The notes under the pieces were generated by a model. It saw only the letters and a program-made list of their open reading frames with translations, was not told the origin of the DNA and made no database searches. From Prostheceraeus crozeri (taxonomy: Eukaryota; Platyhelminthes; Polycladida; Euryleptidae), in assembly GCA_907163375.1 (NCBI GenBank), contig CAJQUW010016913.1, positions 186,001 to 250,000 on the forward strand: a stretch of 64,000 bases of DNA, read 5' to 3'. Shown one piece after another: positions 12,479 through 25,445 of this stretch. Position 1 is the first letter of the stretch. Each line of letters starts with the position of its first letter. The position numbers and the translations under genes were made by a program.

Positions 12479-13852
12479 AGTTATTTTCCGTCTGTTGAAT
12501 TATAATCAAATCACAATCCTAATTACGAGTTGCTTGCCACAACACGCCGAAAAGCGGATTCCTGTATTTGATCTCTCGCAATTCTCTACTGATATTTCTT
12601 GTAAGAGTGCTTGGTAATGCTGACAATCATCATAAAACAGAATTTAACCCTGAGACGATTCTCAAGGGATAAAAGTCGATCAATCTCATCGTGCAATTCA
12701 TTCAAGGGCGTACAGAGGATTTATTTTGGGGGAGAGTCGGAATGTCGACCATTTATTTATCTTCGCAACCCTAGAAGCAAATTTCAATAATGTCATTTTA
12801 TGATATTTTCAGATAATTTCTCATATCCAACTTATGTTTTGAAAAATGTGGTGGTTTCTACAGGCAGAAGACCTATCGTTAATTGTTAACAAGAATTATG
12901 ATATTCAAGTTCTTTCATTTATGATTTCAATTTGAATAATGATTTTCAATTTTTCAGAGTGCGTCAACGGGAAGTTTGTTTTTGAATTTATATTAAAAAT
13001 TTTCGGGGGGATTGATGGCGGTCCACCAACCGCCTCCCTTCGGAACGCCCCTGAATTCAATTGCAGCGATTAGTGATCAATCAATCCATTTATCTACGCA
13101 AATTAAAAATATCAATGAATCACAGGTATTTTAGATCAACAACGACAAGTGGTGGTCGATCGATGTCATGTCATTATTGAACATATCATCAGGACAAAGC
13201 TACAACAATAAAGATAAATCCATCCATTAAATGCATCAATTGAGAACTTGTCAAAGCTAAAAGAACTATTGGCAATTGCGTCTAAAACCTCAGAAATTGA
13301 ATACATTCTGCAAACAATACAATAGGAACTGATTTGCAATTACAATTATGTCTAAAACTGCGGAATTCATTGTCACAATGCTAAAACCACAGAATAAGAC
13401 AGGTCTTCTCTTCTAATTGACTAGAAAGGAAACATTGGAACATGTAACGTTAATGAAATGGCACAATCTCCTGACTAAATACCATAGCAATCGAACAAAA
13501 AGCAACGAGTTCAACATTAAACACGCCAAATTGTGCAAAGTTTCAGTGACTGTTATCAACCGGATCACACAGCAAAGAGACACGGACGATGTCAAGTTCT
13601 ACATCTTGAAGCATTTTGAAGGAGGAATTCAGAGCAATCCGGAAGCGACGCACGACTATTTTTCCTATCTCTGTAAGGTATTAAAAATTTCTTTTTGCCC
13701 ACTTATTAAGTTCCTGCATTTGCCATCTGTGTGAATCAGGCTAAAACAATGAAATTGGAACTGAAGACTCTGTTCGTTCATCAAGGTTGAACTATTGATT
13801 TGTTTCATGACCAGACGTTCAGCAGTGCGCGTGTACTTTGTGCGCAAAACTA

Positions 13853-15877
13853 CAGTCCGTTTCATAAAAAGTGGATCATCCTAAAATTTGACTAAATAAA
13901 ACATAAGTATTAATATCAGAACAGCATTTTTTCACCATGTTATTTCCTTGTCCCTAATAGGGCCTATACTTTAAATTGTCCTTATAGAATCTCATAAACT
14001 ATGAATACAGTAAACGGTTCTTTCTTGAGGAAGCTAAAAATTTTGTCGCCCCGACCCTTATTGTCCAATGAACAATATACCATTCGTCCAAGGCATTGAA
14101 TTCGATTGATTATCGTTTGAATGTTTGACTGATCTAACTTTCTCCACTCTCTTTTTAACAGTGACGTAAGTTGTGATACGCCATCTGTAGGTAGCAGTGA
14201 ACGACGAACGTTACGTTTTAGAATACTCCATACATTTTCTATGGGATTCAGATCAGGAGAACGAGCTGGCCAAGATAATGACCTAAGCCCTAATTGAGAC
14301 TTGCATAAGTTGACTCTACTACTCCTGTGACACGTAGCATTATCATCCATAAATAACCAAGGTCGATGGGATCAACCAAGTTGATCTTCCATTTAGCCAA
14401 TGTTTCATCTCGTAAAACATTGTTTTGTCCACCACCATAGCGCTCATAATTCATGGTTCCTTTGCTGTAATGTGAAGTCTTTCTACGAATAGTGGACTTA
14501 GAAATAGACGAAAGTAATAGTGTCTCGCAATCTCAGTTAACGAGAACTTGGATCAACTTTAAACAAATCTCAAAATTAGGTGGTCTCTAACGTTTGGATG
14601 TTTTGCGTGGACGGGCCAGAGCCCTCTTTAACGACAGAGTCGATCGAAAAAACTCATTATGCCATCGATGCAACCTTTGTGTAAGGGACATTCAGTCGCT
14701 TGCTATGTAGCTCGTCAAAGAAAACCCTGACACTTTTGCCTTTTTTGAATGCGATCTCTGATATGTTCATGATTGTGCTTTAATATTTGTTTTCACAATC
14801 CCACAACCGGTAAGAGATAGATTTTCTAGCTGAAAGCAATCAGTAGTACTGCCAACACTACACCGCCAACGAAGTCAGGAAGCTATGGAACATGCAGTCC
14901 AGTTAATCACATGTGGGCAGTTACAATTAAAGTGATTATAACTAAGACCATCTGTACTACCACAGAAAATGTAGCCACACGAGGCGAAGCCGAGTGCTAC
15001 ATCTATTCCTATTGTATACAGATGGAGTAGTTATATCACTATAATCAAACGATCCCAAGAAAATGTCCATGAACGCTAATGGACCGTGACGATATAGGAC
15101 AATCTGCTAAGAACACAAACGTGGTTGGCTTTTCCATGGCCTCCAAAGTCCTAGTAGATTAGCCTATCCAATATTGATGTCATGCATTTCCATAGAAATT
15201 AACAATACCATAGAAAGTACTATTATCTACTTCTATGTGCATTTCCTTCATTTGAATTTCAAGTGAACCGATATTTAACTGGCGTTTGCATGAGGTGTAG
15301 TCTTTATTAATCTATACCCAAGATACATCTATGCTTTACTTGCAATTTGGGGGGTGCATTGTAGGGTAAAAAAATGTAGCACGGTAGCCCATTGGAGTAC
15401 CATGTATTCTTGATTCATAGAAATTCGTTTCTACATTAGAAAATGTAGAACGCAAAGTTCAACATAGTGGAGATAGGAAGGGAGTTTTATACTATTGTTG
15501 ATGAATAAAGGTGCATATAACTGGCTCTGATTGACCGATTTTCTTTATTTTTGTGTTTTGCATGATAGCTGTATGGCTTGTAGAAACAACATATTTACAT
15601 AACAACGGAAAACAAAAGTAAATTTTAATAAGAGTGAGGTATGATTTTGTATAACCTTGGCAAAATGAAGAACCAAAATTATCTACTACTTTTTTATCTA
15701 TAACAAGGAAAACATCTAAATATTCAATGCTTGAAAATATTTCAAAAATGATATTAAGTATGCACAACTGACATATCTTCCAAATTTCAGAGAAATTTCG
15801 TTCAAGTTTGGCGGAGTTAGACAAAATTGAAGTTAAGGCGATGTTAAGGGTGATCCATTTTTTTATGAAACAATCTG
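13853..15877 (-). mobile_element. Tc1/mariner-like DNA transposon with TA target duplication
   Basis: The ends are inverted repeats of about 30 bp: CAGTCCGTTTCATAAAAAGT at the left, and TTTTTTTATGAAACAATCTG at the right. TA flanks both sides (13851-13852 and 15878-15879). The homologous place in repeat unit B (around 20749) is uninterrupted and contains one TA, giving a natural empty site. The interior has a decayed transposase at 13982-14790 on the minus strand. About 1 kb (14800-15840) has no recognised coding content but includes a short hairpin near 14978-15010, perhaps a nested insertion. At 2025 bp it is longer than typical Tc1 elements (1.3-1.7 kb). Confidence 0.9.
13982..14790 (-). 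pseudogene. Tc1-type transposase (DD34E), decayed
   Basis: The best-preserved part, 13982-14350, reads MDDNATCHRSSRV, LSWPARSPDLNPIENVW and LLKREWRKLD. This is the C-terminal half of the catalytic domain of a Tc1-family cut-and-paste transposase. From the second D of DDNA to the E of PIEN there are 34 intervening residues, the DD34E spacing of Tc1. Further upstream (14390-14790) the frames are broken; fragments such as NYERYGGGQN and FFDELHSKRL fit the linker and the N-terminal helix-turn-helix. Several stops and frameshifts make it non-functional. Confidence 0.85.
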
Positions 15878-16805
15878 TATTTGGAAATTGTCATAGCTAT
15901 TTCTTGAGGAACGTGCTTGCTTGGGTTATCTCAGTATCTTTAGGTCTACTTCCAAGTGTTCACGAATTCTGGTGATTAGAAGTGTCTACGAGTATCCCCC
16001 CCTCCCCCCGTTAATATAGCAATTGTCACATTGCCAACGAATTTGGTAATACTAAGATTAGAGGCGAAGACTCATAAGCACTTTATCTTTTGTTCGGAAA
16101 CAATTTGCTCGTTTTTGAAAAGTATCGAGCATTTTGACATTGATATTCCGCAGTTTTAGACATAATTGTAATTGCAAATCAGTTCCTATTGTTATTGTTT
16201 GCAGAATGTATTCAATATTCTTTCCTGAGGTTTTAGACGCAATTGTCCAAGAGTTCTTTTAGCTTTGACAAGATCTTAATTGATGCATTTAATGGATTTA
16301 TCTTAATGTTTGTAGCTTTGTCCTGCAGATATGTCCAACTAATGACATGACATCGATCGACCAGGGTCTGTCGTTTTCGATTTAAAAATCGATCTCAACG
16401 TGTCCGCGGATTTCACGAATCACAGTTTTAATGTATCATCAGAATATCTTTCCAACCTCACGTTCATATTAGCGAATACATTCAATTCTATACGAGTATA
16501 AATTGCTCTGTGCCCGGATTAGTTGATTCTCCTGCGACCATGCAATTAAGTTAATATTTGGGAAAAACGTTTTCATTCTCGTTGTTGTAGAAGCTGAGTC
16601 TCGACGTCTCGGTCCTAAATGAAACGCGGTGAATATGGCGTCGTCTGCATAAATAATTACTAGTTCATCCGTGATGGTAATTTTGGTTCAATAAGCTGGT
16701 ATTGGCCAATGAAGCTTCGTGAAAACCTTGGCCTTCTGCAATGCTGGTCAGGGAGTGAAAGAAAGTCCGTTCGTTACCTTGTCAGTGAGTCACGTATAAC
16801 GTTTG

Positions 16806-17970
16806 GTATTTCCGGGTCTATTATACTTTAATAGGCTGGTGTTTCCTTTTATTATCTTGTTTAAAGTTATCGTTTAGGATTTTTATTTGTTTAATCTTAG
16901 ATTCTACGTTTATCGTTAAAGAATAATGTGATTAAGAAAGCTATACGTTCTATAGCGTGGATGCGGCGCCTTTCGTTCTTTCTTTTCCGGGGGCAGATGA
17001 AAAAGGGGGTTAGTATTAAATACACCATAGTACGCATCTTATACGTGTCCAGCGGGTTTTACCCGGTGACGGGTACCTACCATGTGTTGATTAATGCTAA
17101 ATTAGCTCTGATTAGAATGAAGCTGTCAAAGGGTGTTAAGTAATAATAAAAAGATGTCGAGTTAGATCAATAGGAACGTTGTCAGGTTCAAAGTACAGTG
17201 TCAAGCTTATGGCGGAAGGGAATGAGAAGACTTCAGTGGGGATTTGCATGGGAGAAGGAATCTGTTGGGGGACACCCGTTAAAGAGCAGAAAGTACGTTG
17301 ATTTGAGTTTCTTGTACTTTGGTTTCACAGGGCATAGGGCTAAAAATTTAGATTTAACTGGATTATCATAGTGTGTACAGGTGTTTTTATGTGGCTCGGT
17401 GCTATTGTTATTTTGAAGACAGTACTAGAGCCCGTTATTAGTATTAATCTTGATAATTGGAAGCTCTAATTAGCAAAGTGGCGGGAAGATATAACAGAGA
17501 AGACAGGGCTTTGACTAAGGGGTTTGGGGGCTTAAGGACAAGTTTTACTATTTATTGAATGAGCATTAGGTTATTAATTAAATTATTCTTGAAAGGTGTG
17601 TGCAATCAATTTTTGGTTTAATTTTTTTTATTTTTTCCCCATTTAACTCTATTAGCTTTATTATTGTTTTTAGTGTAATAATAACTATTCAAATATTTGA
17701 TAATAGGCAAGAGAACATACATGTTTTTTCCTGTAACCTTCGCGAGTATTTTTTCGCCATGCATTACTGACGCCTCATCATCACTTTCTTCATATTTTTA
17801 TCCTGTTATGCTTCTGTCAACCAATTTTAATTTATTAACAGGTAATGGAGTATGTTTATATTATAAATAAAGTAGATAGACTAGGTAAAAGGGCTAACTT
17901 GGGGCGAAAAGTCCCCCCCATCTTCTGCTCTCTTCTTCTTTTTTACTCTTTCTTTCTCTTTTCTTTTAAC
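16806..17970. other. Segment present in repeat unit A but not in B
   Basis: The homologous region of unit B passes directly from about 21595 to about 21620, whereas unit A holds about 1.15 kb of unrelated sequence here. It has no inverted ends, no recognised coding sequence and a plus-strand excess of T and G. It may be an unidentified insertion or a poorly called stretch. Confidence 0.4.
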
Positions 17971-18539
17971 AACTTTTTTTTCTGGTTTCTCTTAATTCTT
18001 ATTCTCCGTATATATTCAAGGCTCGTTCTTCATTTTTCTCTGTATCAGTAGACAGAGAGGCCTAATCGTTCACAGCTTAATATAAAGTGCAAGGTTATTT
18101 TTAGCTTCTAAATTTGAATTCCCTTAAAGATATCCACCTAAAGTTTGGCTAACTATCTGTGCTCAGTAAGATATTTGGCGAAGCGTGTGTGAAAGAGCAT
18201 TCGACTGACGGACAAGTCCTTTTATGCTGCTTTAAAAATAACTTCTTACAAGTTGATTGTAATAAAGAAAGAAAATCAAAAAAAAATTTTTTTTCTTGTT
18301 CTTGAATTCTTATTTTATGTAACTAGCATGGAGTGACTTGTAGGAAGATATAAGACTGGAAGCGGATGAAATTATGCTAAGCGGTCCGGAAGCAAGAGAT
18401 TCTTCAATGATTATATGAAATGTGATTGAATCTCTTGCGAAACTGTACTCACGAGGTCATAGGAATGAGTTTGAATTGCATTTCTGTCCAGCATCGGAAG
18501 CCAATAATGTACCCAAGAATTAGCCTCCAATCATTTTTA

Positions 18540-19080
18540 AAAAGTTAGCAGGCGCACGAAGAAACGTTCACTAAACTTCTCTGTAGAACTTGACATCGTC
18601 TGTGTCCTCTTTGCTGTGTGATCCGGTGAAACACACTAAAACTTCGCAACAATTTGTGCGTGTTTAAAGTGAATTGCCGGCTGAGCATGGTGCGTATTGC
18701 ACCTATGAAATAATTGTCAGCAAATTGTTCCATTGGCATTAACGTACATGTTCCAATGTATTCCCATCTAGTCAAACAGAAGAGGATGACGAACCTGTCC
18801 ACCGTTACTGATGATGAATGACAGTCGATCAGCAGCACACATTTACTGTTAGACAGTTCGTCTCTTGTTTTGTTTTGACTAAAGGAAGCATTGAACATGT
18901 AACGTTAATGAAATGGCAGAATCTGCTGACATCATACCATACAATCGAACAATAGCAGCCAGTTCAACATTAAACCCGCCAAATTGTGGCGAAGTTTCAG
19001 TGACTGTTTCACGATCACACAGCATAAAAGACACAGACGATGTCAAGTTCACAGAGAAGTTTGCTGGAACGTAATTCGTG
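18540..19080. repeat. Inverted-repeat (palindromic) module in unit A
   Basis: The left arm (18545-18860) contains GCAGGCGCACGAAGAAACGT, AACTTGACATCGTC and TGTGTGATCCGG. The right arm (about 18880-19080) has the complements, including CGATCACACAGCA and GACGATGTCAAGTT, around a centre near 18870. The arms also match the module at 13400-13600 and its counterpart in unit B at 22130-22580. Confidence 0.7.
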
Positions 19081-19649
19081 CGCTATCTACAAATTTCTGG
19101 ATGATGATTCGGAGGGTCAACATCATGGTCGAGAAAACTGGTTGCGCAATGATCTGAATTGTTGAATCTGAAGGAATCGCCGTTTTCGCGGAGCAATTTG
19201 CAGAATTCACTCGTCCGCAAAGCGACGCACGACAATTTCCTCCTACATCTGCAAGTCGTTTTGAAAAACTTGCTTAATTGCCCATTAAGTACCAATTCTT
19301 TAGCATCTGCCCCATCGTTTTGAACTCAGTTTGCATTTCTAGCTAAGTGATAGGGTGAGGTCGGACTCTCAGGGATAAAAGTCGTTCAATCTCATCGTAG
19401 CGATGTCGTGCCAGGGCTGTACAGAGGATTTAATTTTGTGGCATAATTCGGCATTTCGACCATTTGTCTATCTATTCGTTCACCCTAGAAGCAATCTAAT
19501 ACTGTCATTTCAAAATAATTTTCAGATAATTTCCTCATATCCAAATTATGTTTTAAAAATGTGGTGGTTTCTACAGGCAGAAGACCTATCGTTAATTGTT
19601 AACAAGATGATGTATTCAAGTTCTATCATTAAATGTTTCAATTTGAATA

Positions 19650-19870
19650 ACTAAGACAAAAAAAAACAAAAAACAGGACAAAAACAAAAAAACATAGAAA
19701 AATAAAAACGAGAAACCATAAATAGCAATAAAAACAGAAAATAAAACAACCAAAAACATCAGAAGACAAATAAAAATAAATAAAACACAAAAACAGAAAA
19801 TAATAAACCAAAATAAAAAAAAAAGAAAAAAAACAAGAATATCACACAAAACTAAAACTAAAAAAAAAAT
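19650..19870. repeat. A/C-rich low-complexity patch
   Basis: About 220 bases composed almost only of A with some C (runs such as AAAAACAAAAAAACATAG). In unit A the flanking words TTTGAATAA and TGATTTTC are adjacent, so this is an insertion without loss of flanking sequence. It gives a spurious hydrophobic frame on the minus strand. It could be a degenerate poly(A)-type insertion or a long-read basecalling artefact. Confidence 0.6.
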
Positions 19871-22099
19871 GATTTTCATTTTTCGGAACGCCCCTGAATT
19901 CATCGGCGGTGATTGGGTGATCAAGCAATCCAATTATCCCGACGCATATTAAATCGATGTTGATTGAATGACACACGTATGTTTAGATTTCGACAACGCA
20001 AGTGGTGTTCGATCCGATTCATGTCATTAACGTGAACAGTATCATCAGACAAAGTTACAACAATAAAGATAAATCTATTCATTGAGATCACGTTGTGAGC
20101 GTGTGTCAAAGCAAAGAACTGATTCGCAATTGCGTCTAAGGGGAAACCTCAGATATGAATACATTCGTGAAGCGTAGATCTAGAGAGACTGATTTGCATG
20201 TTCACAGATAAAGGAGTTGTCTAAAACTGCTGAGTGCCGCAATATGGTACAATGCTAAAATGGACGGAATGACGCATCTCTTTCTAATTCGACTAATAGG
20301 AAACAATGAATTTTGTAGCCTCACTGAAATCGGCGACAATCATGCTGATATAATACCATAACACTCGGACAATGAGCAGCAGCCAGTTTCAACATTAAAA
20401 CACGCCAAATTGTGCAAGTTTCAGTGACTGTTTTCAACCGGATCACAACCAACAGCAAAGAGACACGGACGATGTCAAGTTCTACATTTTGAAGCATTTT
20501 GAAGGAGGAATTCAGAGCAATCCGCAAGCGACGCACGATATTTTTCCTATCTTATGGTCGGCTGTTGAAAATTTCCGTGTTCACCAACGTATTAAGTTCC
20601 TGATTGCATACTATTGAAACTGCTGGCTAAAACAATGAAATCTTGGAAACTGAAGACCTCGGCTCGTTCATCAAGGTTGAACTATTGATTTGGTTTTCAT
20701 GTCCCAGGAGCCTCTCACTCGGACCGCGCTGTGTCCGTTGTGCGCAACCACTATTTGAAATTGTCAAGCTATTTCTTGTGAACGTGCTTGGTTTTAGTTC
20801 TCAGAGACCTTAGGTCTACTGGTCCAAGTTTTCACACGAATGCCGGTGATTAAGTGTCTCCCAGTCCCGTTAATATAGCAATTGTCATATTGCCAACAAT
20901 TGTAATACAAGATTAGAGGCGAGACTCAAAGCACTTTATCTTGGTTCGAAACAATATTGCACGTTTTGAAAGTTAATCGAGCATTTGACATTGAATTCCG
21001 CAGTTTTAGACATAATTGTAATTGCAAATCAGTTCGTATTGTATTGTTTGCGGCATGTATTCAATTTCTGCGGTTTTAGACGCAATTGCCAATAGTTCTT
21101 TTAGCTTGACAAGTTCTCAATTGATGTATTCAATGGATTTATCTTTATTGTACCTGTGTCCTGGTGATATGTCCAATAATGACATGACATCGATCGACCA
21201 CCACTTGTCGTTTTCGATTTAAAATGATCTCACTGTGTTCGCAATTTCACGAATCACAGTTAATGTATCATCAAATATCTTTCCAACCTCCGATTCATAT
21301 TATGCGAATCATTCAATTCATACGAGTATAATTGCTCTGTGCACAGGATAGTTGATTCTCTGAGCAATTTAGTTCCTATTTGGGAAACGTTTTCATTCTC
21401 TTGTTTGTAGAAGCTGAGTTTCAACCACACCTAATGAAACACGGTTAGTTGCGCCGTTCCGTTTGCTTATCTTCACTACTTCATCGTGACTGAATAGGTC
21501 AATAAGCTGCAATTGGCAATGAAAGCTTGCGTCATAAGCTATTCAATTGATAAGAAGTGAAAGAAAGTCCGTTCATGACCAAGTAATGAGTCATCTTTGC
21601 ATTCCATCATTTGTTTCTTTCATTTTCTCTGTACAGTAGAACAGAGAGGCTAATCGTTCACAGCTATATAAAGTTGGCAAGGTTATGTTTAGCTTCTAAA
21701 TTTGAATTCCTTAAAGAAATCAACCTAAAGTTGGCTAACTAATCTCTGCTCAGGTAAGGATAGTTGCGAAGCGTGTGTGAAAGAGCATTCGACTGAAGGA
21801 CAAGTCCTTTTTTGCTGCTTTAAATAAGTTCTTACAAGTTGATTTAATCAAAGGAAAGAAAATCAAAAAAATTCTTGTTTTCTTGAATTCTTATTTTATG
21901 TAACTAGCAGTGGACGTGTAGGAAGATATAAGACTGGAAGCGGAATGAAATTATGCGGAAGCGGTCCGGAGGTATGATATTCTTCCAATGATTATATGAA
22001 ATGTGATTGAATCTCTTGCGAAACTGTCACTCTCGGAGGTCATAGAAATAAGTTTAAATTGCATTTCTGTCCAGCATCGGAAGCCAATAATGTACCCTT

Positions 22100-22660
22100 A
22101 GAATTAGCCTCCGATCATTTTAAAAAAAAGTTAGCAGGCGCACGAAGAAACGTTCACAAACTTCTCTGTAGAACTTGACACCGACTGTGTCTCTTCGCTG
22201 TGTGATCCGGTTGATAAGTCACTGAAATTTGCACAATTTGGCGTGTTTAATGTTGAACTGGCTGCTCATTGTTCGATTGCTATGGTATTATGTCAGCAGA
22301 TTGTGCCATTTCATTAGCGTTACATGTTCCAATCACAGAATTAGACAGTTTGTCTATTGTTTTGTTTTGACTAGAAGGGAAGCATTGGAACATGTAACGC
22401 TAATGAAATGGCACAATCTGCTGACATAATACCATAGCAATCGAACCATGAGCAGCCAGTTCATCATTAAACACGCCAAATTGTGCAAAGTTTTAGTGAC
22501 TGTTATCAACCGGATCACACAGCAAAGAGACACAGTCGATGTCAAGTTCTACAGAGAAGTTTGTGAACGATTTTTCATGCGCCTGCTAACTTTTTTTAAA
22601 ATGGTCGGAGGACCCAACATTATCGAGAAAACTTTTGCGCAATGATCTGAATTCTTCGAA
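22100..22660. repeat. Long palindrome in unit B, arms about 220-250 bp
   Basis: CCTCCGATCATTTTAAAAAA and GTTAGCAGGCGCACGAAG at the left are mirrored by CGCCTGCTAAC and TTTTTTTAAAATGGTCGGAG at the right. Between them the arms carry TGTGATCCGGTTGATAA and its partner TTATCAACCGGATCACA. The centre is near 22350. Such a structure would fold into a long hairpin and is typical of foldback elements. Confidence 0.75.
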
Positions 22661-22835
22661 TCTGAAGGAGTCGTGGCGATCGGAGCATTTTGACGGAATT
22701 CAGAGCAATCCGCAAGCGACGCACGACTATTTTCCCTATCTCTGTAAGGTATTAAAAATTTCTTTTTGCCCACTTATTAAGTTCCTGCATGTGCCATCTG
22801 TTTGAATCAGTTTGCAGTTCTATCAAAGTGATGCG

Positions 22836-24164
22836 ATTAAACAATCTAATTCTGTGGTTCCAATGCTTCCCTTCTAGTCAAACAGAAGAAGAGACGACCT
22901 GTCTAATTGTGAATGCACCTTTTCATGCCCGACAATTTCCCATAGATTTCTTACCACACCAGATAGACACGAACCGTCGTCTGTCATTCCAGCTTGAGAA
23001 TTCAATGAATGAAGTGGTAAATGGATATTTCAAATCCTTTTTGAATTGAAATCCGAAATTTAAATCTATTGAGATTGCGAAAATTCATAGACTTTCAAAC
23101 TTCTAATGACTGAACTTCTCATAGACTTCAGGAAAGTAATGAGATTTCTATAGCTGTCCATTGCCCATCAGTAATAGCAATCAAGAATCGTATATTGATA
23201 GACTTCTCAAGAATAGTGTAACATGTAACATCATTATAACATGGATTTTACGGCTAGATTTATCAGACATTATCGGCTGCATTGTTACCGCCTCATTAGA
23301 ATTTGTCTGCTTTTTGGTATAAGACATCACGTTTCTTGATCAATAACATTAATTCCGTCGATAAAACTCCCTCCATAGATGACCTGTGTATTCTATAATG
23401 CCATTATAGAAGAATTCGTCAATGATAAGACCTTGTAGGCTTCTATTCCATTCGTCTTCAAGAAGTACCGCGTCTTGCCAGTCTTTGTTTCATGTGCTGT
23501 CATCTCGTAGGCATATGTGCAAAGTTGAGGTTGACTGTGATAGAGTTAGGACAGAAAAATGAGAATTGAAAATCCGTGAGAAAATGTGATATGTTGCTCT
23601 TCAGTCAAATGGTGTCATCAGTCAACACAAGCTAAGAGGATCTAAATCTAGAATCACAGATATATCATCCAATGACGTTTAAATGAAAAAAAATTGATGG
23701 TAGGGGACCAAAAAAGGACAAATATTTGTTGAACATTGAAATTAAAGAATGGGTTTGCCAAAATAAAACGACTACTAAATATCTTTCGCTGTTTAATTAC
23801 TATTTACTTATTCTATTTGTCACTTTGCGCTGTTTACTTTAATGTTTGTAGAGTTACAGTGCGTATTGTTTTTACACCCTCAGTCCACTTACATTGCAGT
23901 TCAATCTCCGTCCTCATGCGATTCCATTCTGATTTCTCCATGTATTTTAACTGTGCAATTGATATCTAATCTAGAAGTTTCGTGTGTGCATGGATGTTGC
24001 AATTTGTGGTCAGTTATGTATTCACCCGACGAGGGACAAAATTAGAAAGATCGGGAGAAATAATGACCTAACTTCGAGCCCAACTAAGTGTTTCCCTTTT
24101 GTATCCACACAGGAATTTAGAATGAATAATAGTGTACAAGTCTGATACACAATACTTAAGTAAG
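22836..24164. other. No gene recognised
   Basis: AT-rich intronic sequence without a supported exon, RNA or transposon coding part. Confidence 0.5.
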
Positions 24165-24474
24165 TGGTCTCTGTGGCACAGTGGTTGAGTGCTTCGCCTA
24201 GCGATCTTTCGGTCCAGAGGTCGAGCCCCGAAGGTGTCATTGGAAGTCGGCAGGAAGGGCATCCGGTCTCCGTGGCACAGTGGTTGAGTGCTTGGCCTAG
24301 CGATCTTTCGGTCCAGAGGTCGAGCCCCCAGAGTGTCATTGGAAGTCATCAGGAAGGGCATCGGGACTAAAAGTAGTACAACGCTCCATAAGTCTGACTA
24401 TGTCAGCACCGTCCGAGCCCCAAGTATGGGGAGTAGTAACGTTAAAGCATCATTCATTCATTCATGCACAAGAT
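24165..24474 (+). mobile_element. tRNA-derived SINE, family S1, dimeric head
   Basis: Two tRNA-like heads stand in tandem: 24165-24264 (CTCTGTGGCACAGTGGTTGA to GGCAGGAAGGGCATCC) and from 24265 (GTCTCCGTGGCACAGTGG to CAGGAAGGGCATCGG). A shared body follows (GTCAGCACCGTCCGAGCCCC, AAGTATGGGGAGTAGTAACG), then a (CATT)n tail CATCATTCATTCATTCATG. The copy at 53234 has the same double head, while that at 11617 has one. The frames read through it are spurious. Confidence 0.88.
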
Positions 24475-25440
24475 GACCGTGAGGTAATTGAGTTTATTTG
24501 GTGTTATCGATCTTAACATGCTCAGCTGGTTCTTCATAGAATTGTAACGAAACTGTCATGTTTATTATGTGAATTAATCAGAATTGGTACTTGGAGGGTG
24601 GCTAGACTCAGGGAAGCGACGCTGCGGAATAAACGTTCAATATCAAAGTCGATGAACATCAGATGATATCGAAAGAAGGGAAATTGATGAAATTACATGA
24701 TTGCAAGATTACAGGAGGCATGAAATTCATCAACAAATGTTTTAAGATTTTTTAACTTTTAAGAGTCAAGTATATTGATCTTAAAATATTGAATTATCAA
24801 TAGCGACATATTTCGGCTGCCACCAGCAGTTATATTCAGACAATTAATGAAGGAGTATCGATAAAATCTCAACTGTTGGATAGGAAATGGAAAATAAAGG
24901 ATTGAAATATATATCTTCATCTGTCTACACACATATACAATCATGCAATAATCAAAGCACATTTTCCAGTATAACAACGACTTCAATAATATCAACTGAC
25001 AGGGACGCCACGAATCTCAGACTTCGTGAAGCGTGAAATGAAACCTGAAATTAGCGATCGATTTGAACTGAACAGCTGCAGCAATTCTCTTTTCAATTGA
25101 ATATTTACCATCCATCTAAATTTGACTTCACATTTTTATACTGTCTACTGTTTTCATATACTTCTTCTCTTCCCTCAGTTAGGTCATAGATTTGTTGTCG
25201 GTATTATGTAGCCCGATACTACCTGCCTCATAACCTCCTTCTATCACTCAGTAGGACATTATCAGCTTCAAATTATTATATGCATAATCCAAAAATTTGC
25301 ATTGCGGCAATGGAGACAGTACATTATCACAGTACAGTATGTTCCAATGAGATTTCAATGCTTAAGCAGATAATGTCCGGAAAAATATCTATATGCATAA
25401 GAACCCTAGAGATATAATATCAGACTAGCGGTTTATAGCC
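24475..25440. other. No gene recognised
   Basis: AT-rich intronic sequence; no supported feature. Confidence 0.5.
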
Positions 25441-25445
25441 CAGAA

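Larger units (their letters stand above)
12640..19345. repeat. Direct repeat unit A (about 3.4 kb core, enlarged by insertions)
   Basis: Unit A and unit B (19346-22835) share long colinear stretches. Examples are GGGATAAAAGTCG at 12668 and 19374, TGTGGTGGTTTCTACAGGCA at 12850 and 19560, and TAGACATAATTGTAATTGCA at 16156 and 21007. The word GTGTGTGAAAGAGCATTCGA occurs at about 18186 and 21773. Relative to B, A carries a Tc1 element (13853-15877) and about 1.15 kb of unmatched sequence (about 16806-17970). Inside each unit are inverted modules: 13080-13400 is the reverse complement of about 16100-16420, and 18540-18860 is the reverse complement of about 18880-19080. The element type is unclear; a foldback transposon duplicated in tandem is one reading. 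The open frames in it do not resemble known proteins. Confidence 0.7.
19346..22835. repeat. Direct repeat unit B, with empty Tc1 site
   Basis: This is the second copy of the repeat described for 12640-19345, colinear and interrupted only by a 227-bp A/C-rich patch (about 19650-19870). It differs from A mainly by many single-base indels. It has the same inverted modules: 19890-20300 against about 20930-21260, and 22100-22340 against 22360-22650. No open frame in it has recognisable homology. Confidence 0.7.

Noticed and set aside
13417-13734. 105-codon gene
   Set aside because: The sequence belongs to a repeat module present four times in the window, with broken frames in the other copies and no recognisable homology.
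19616-19933. Hydrophobic, membrane-like protein on the minus strand
   Set aside because: The Phe/Leu-rich frame comes from the A/C-only patch, which is absent from the otherwise colinear repeat unit A.
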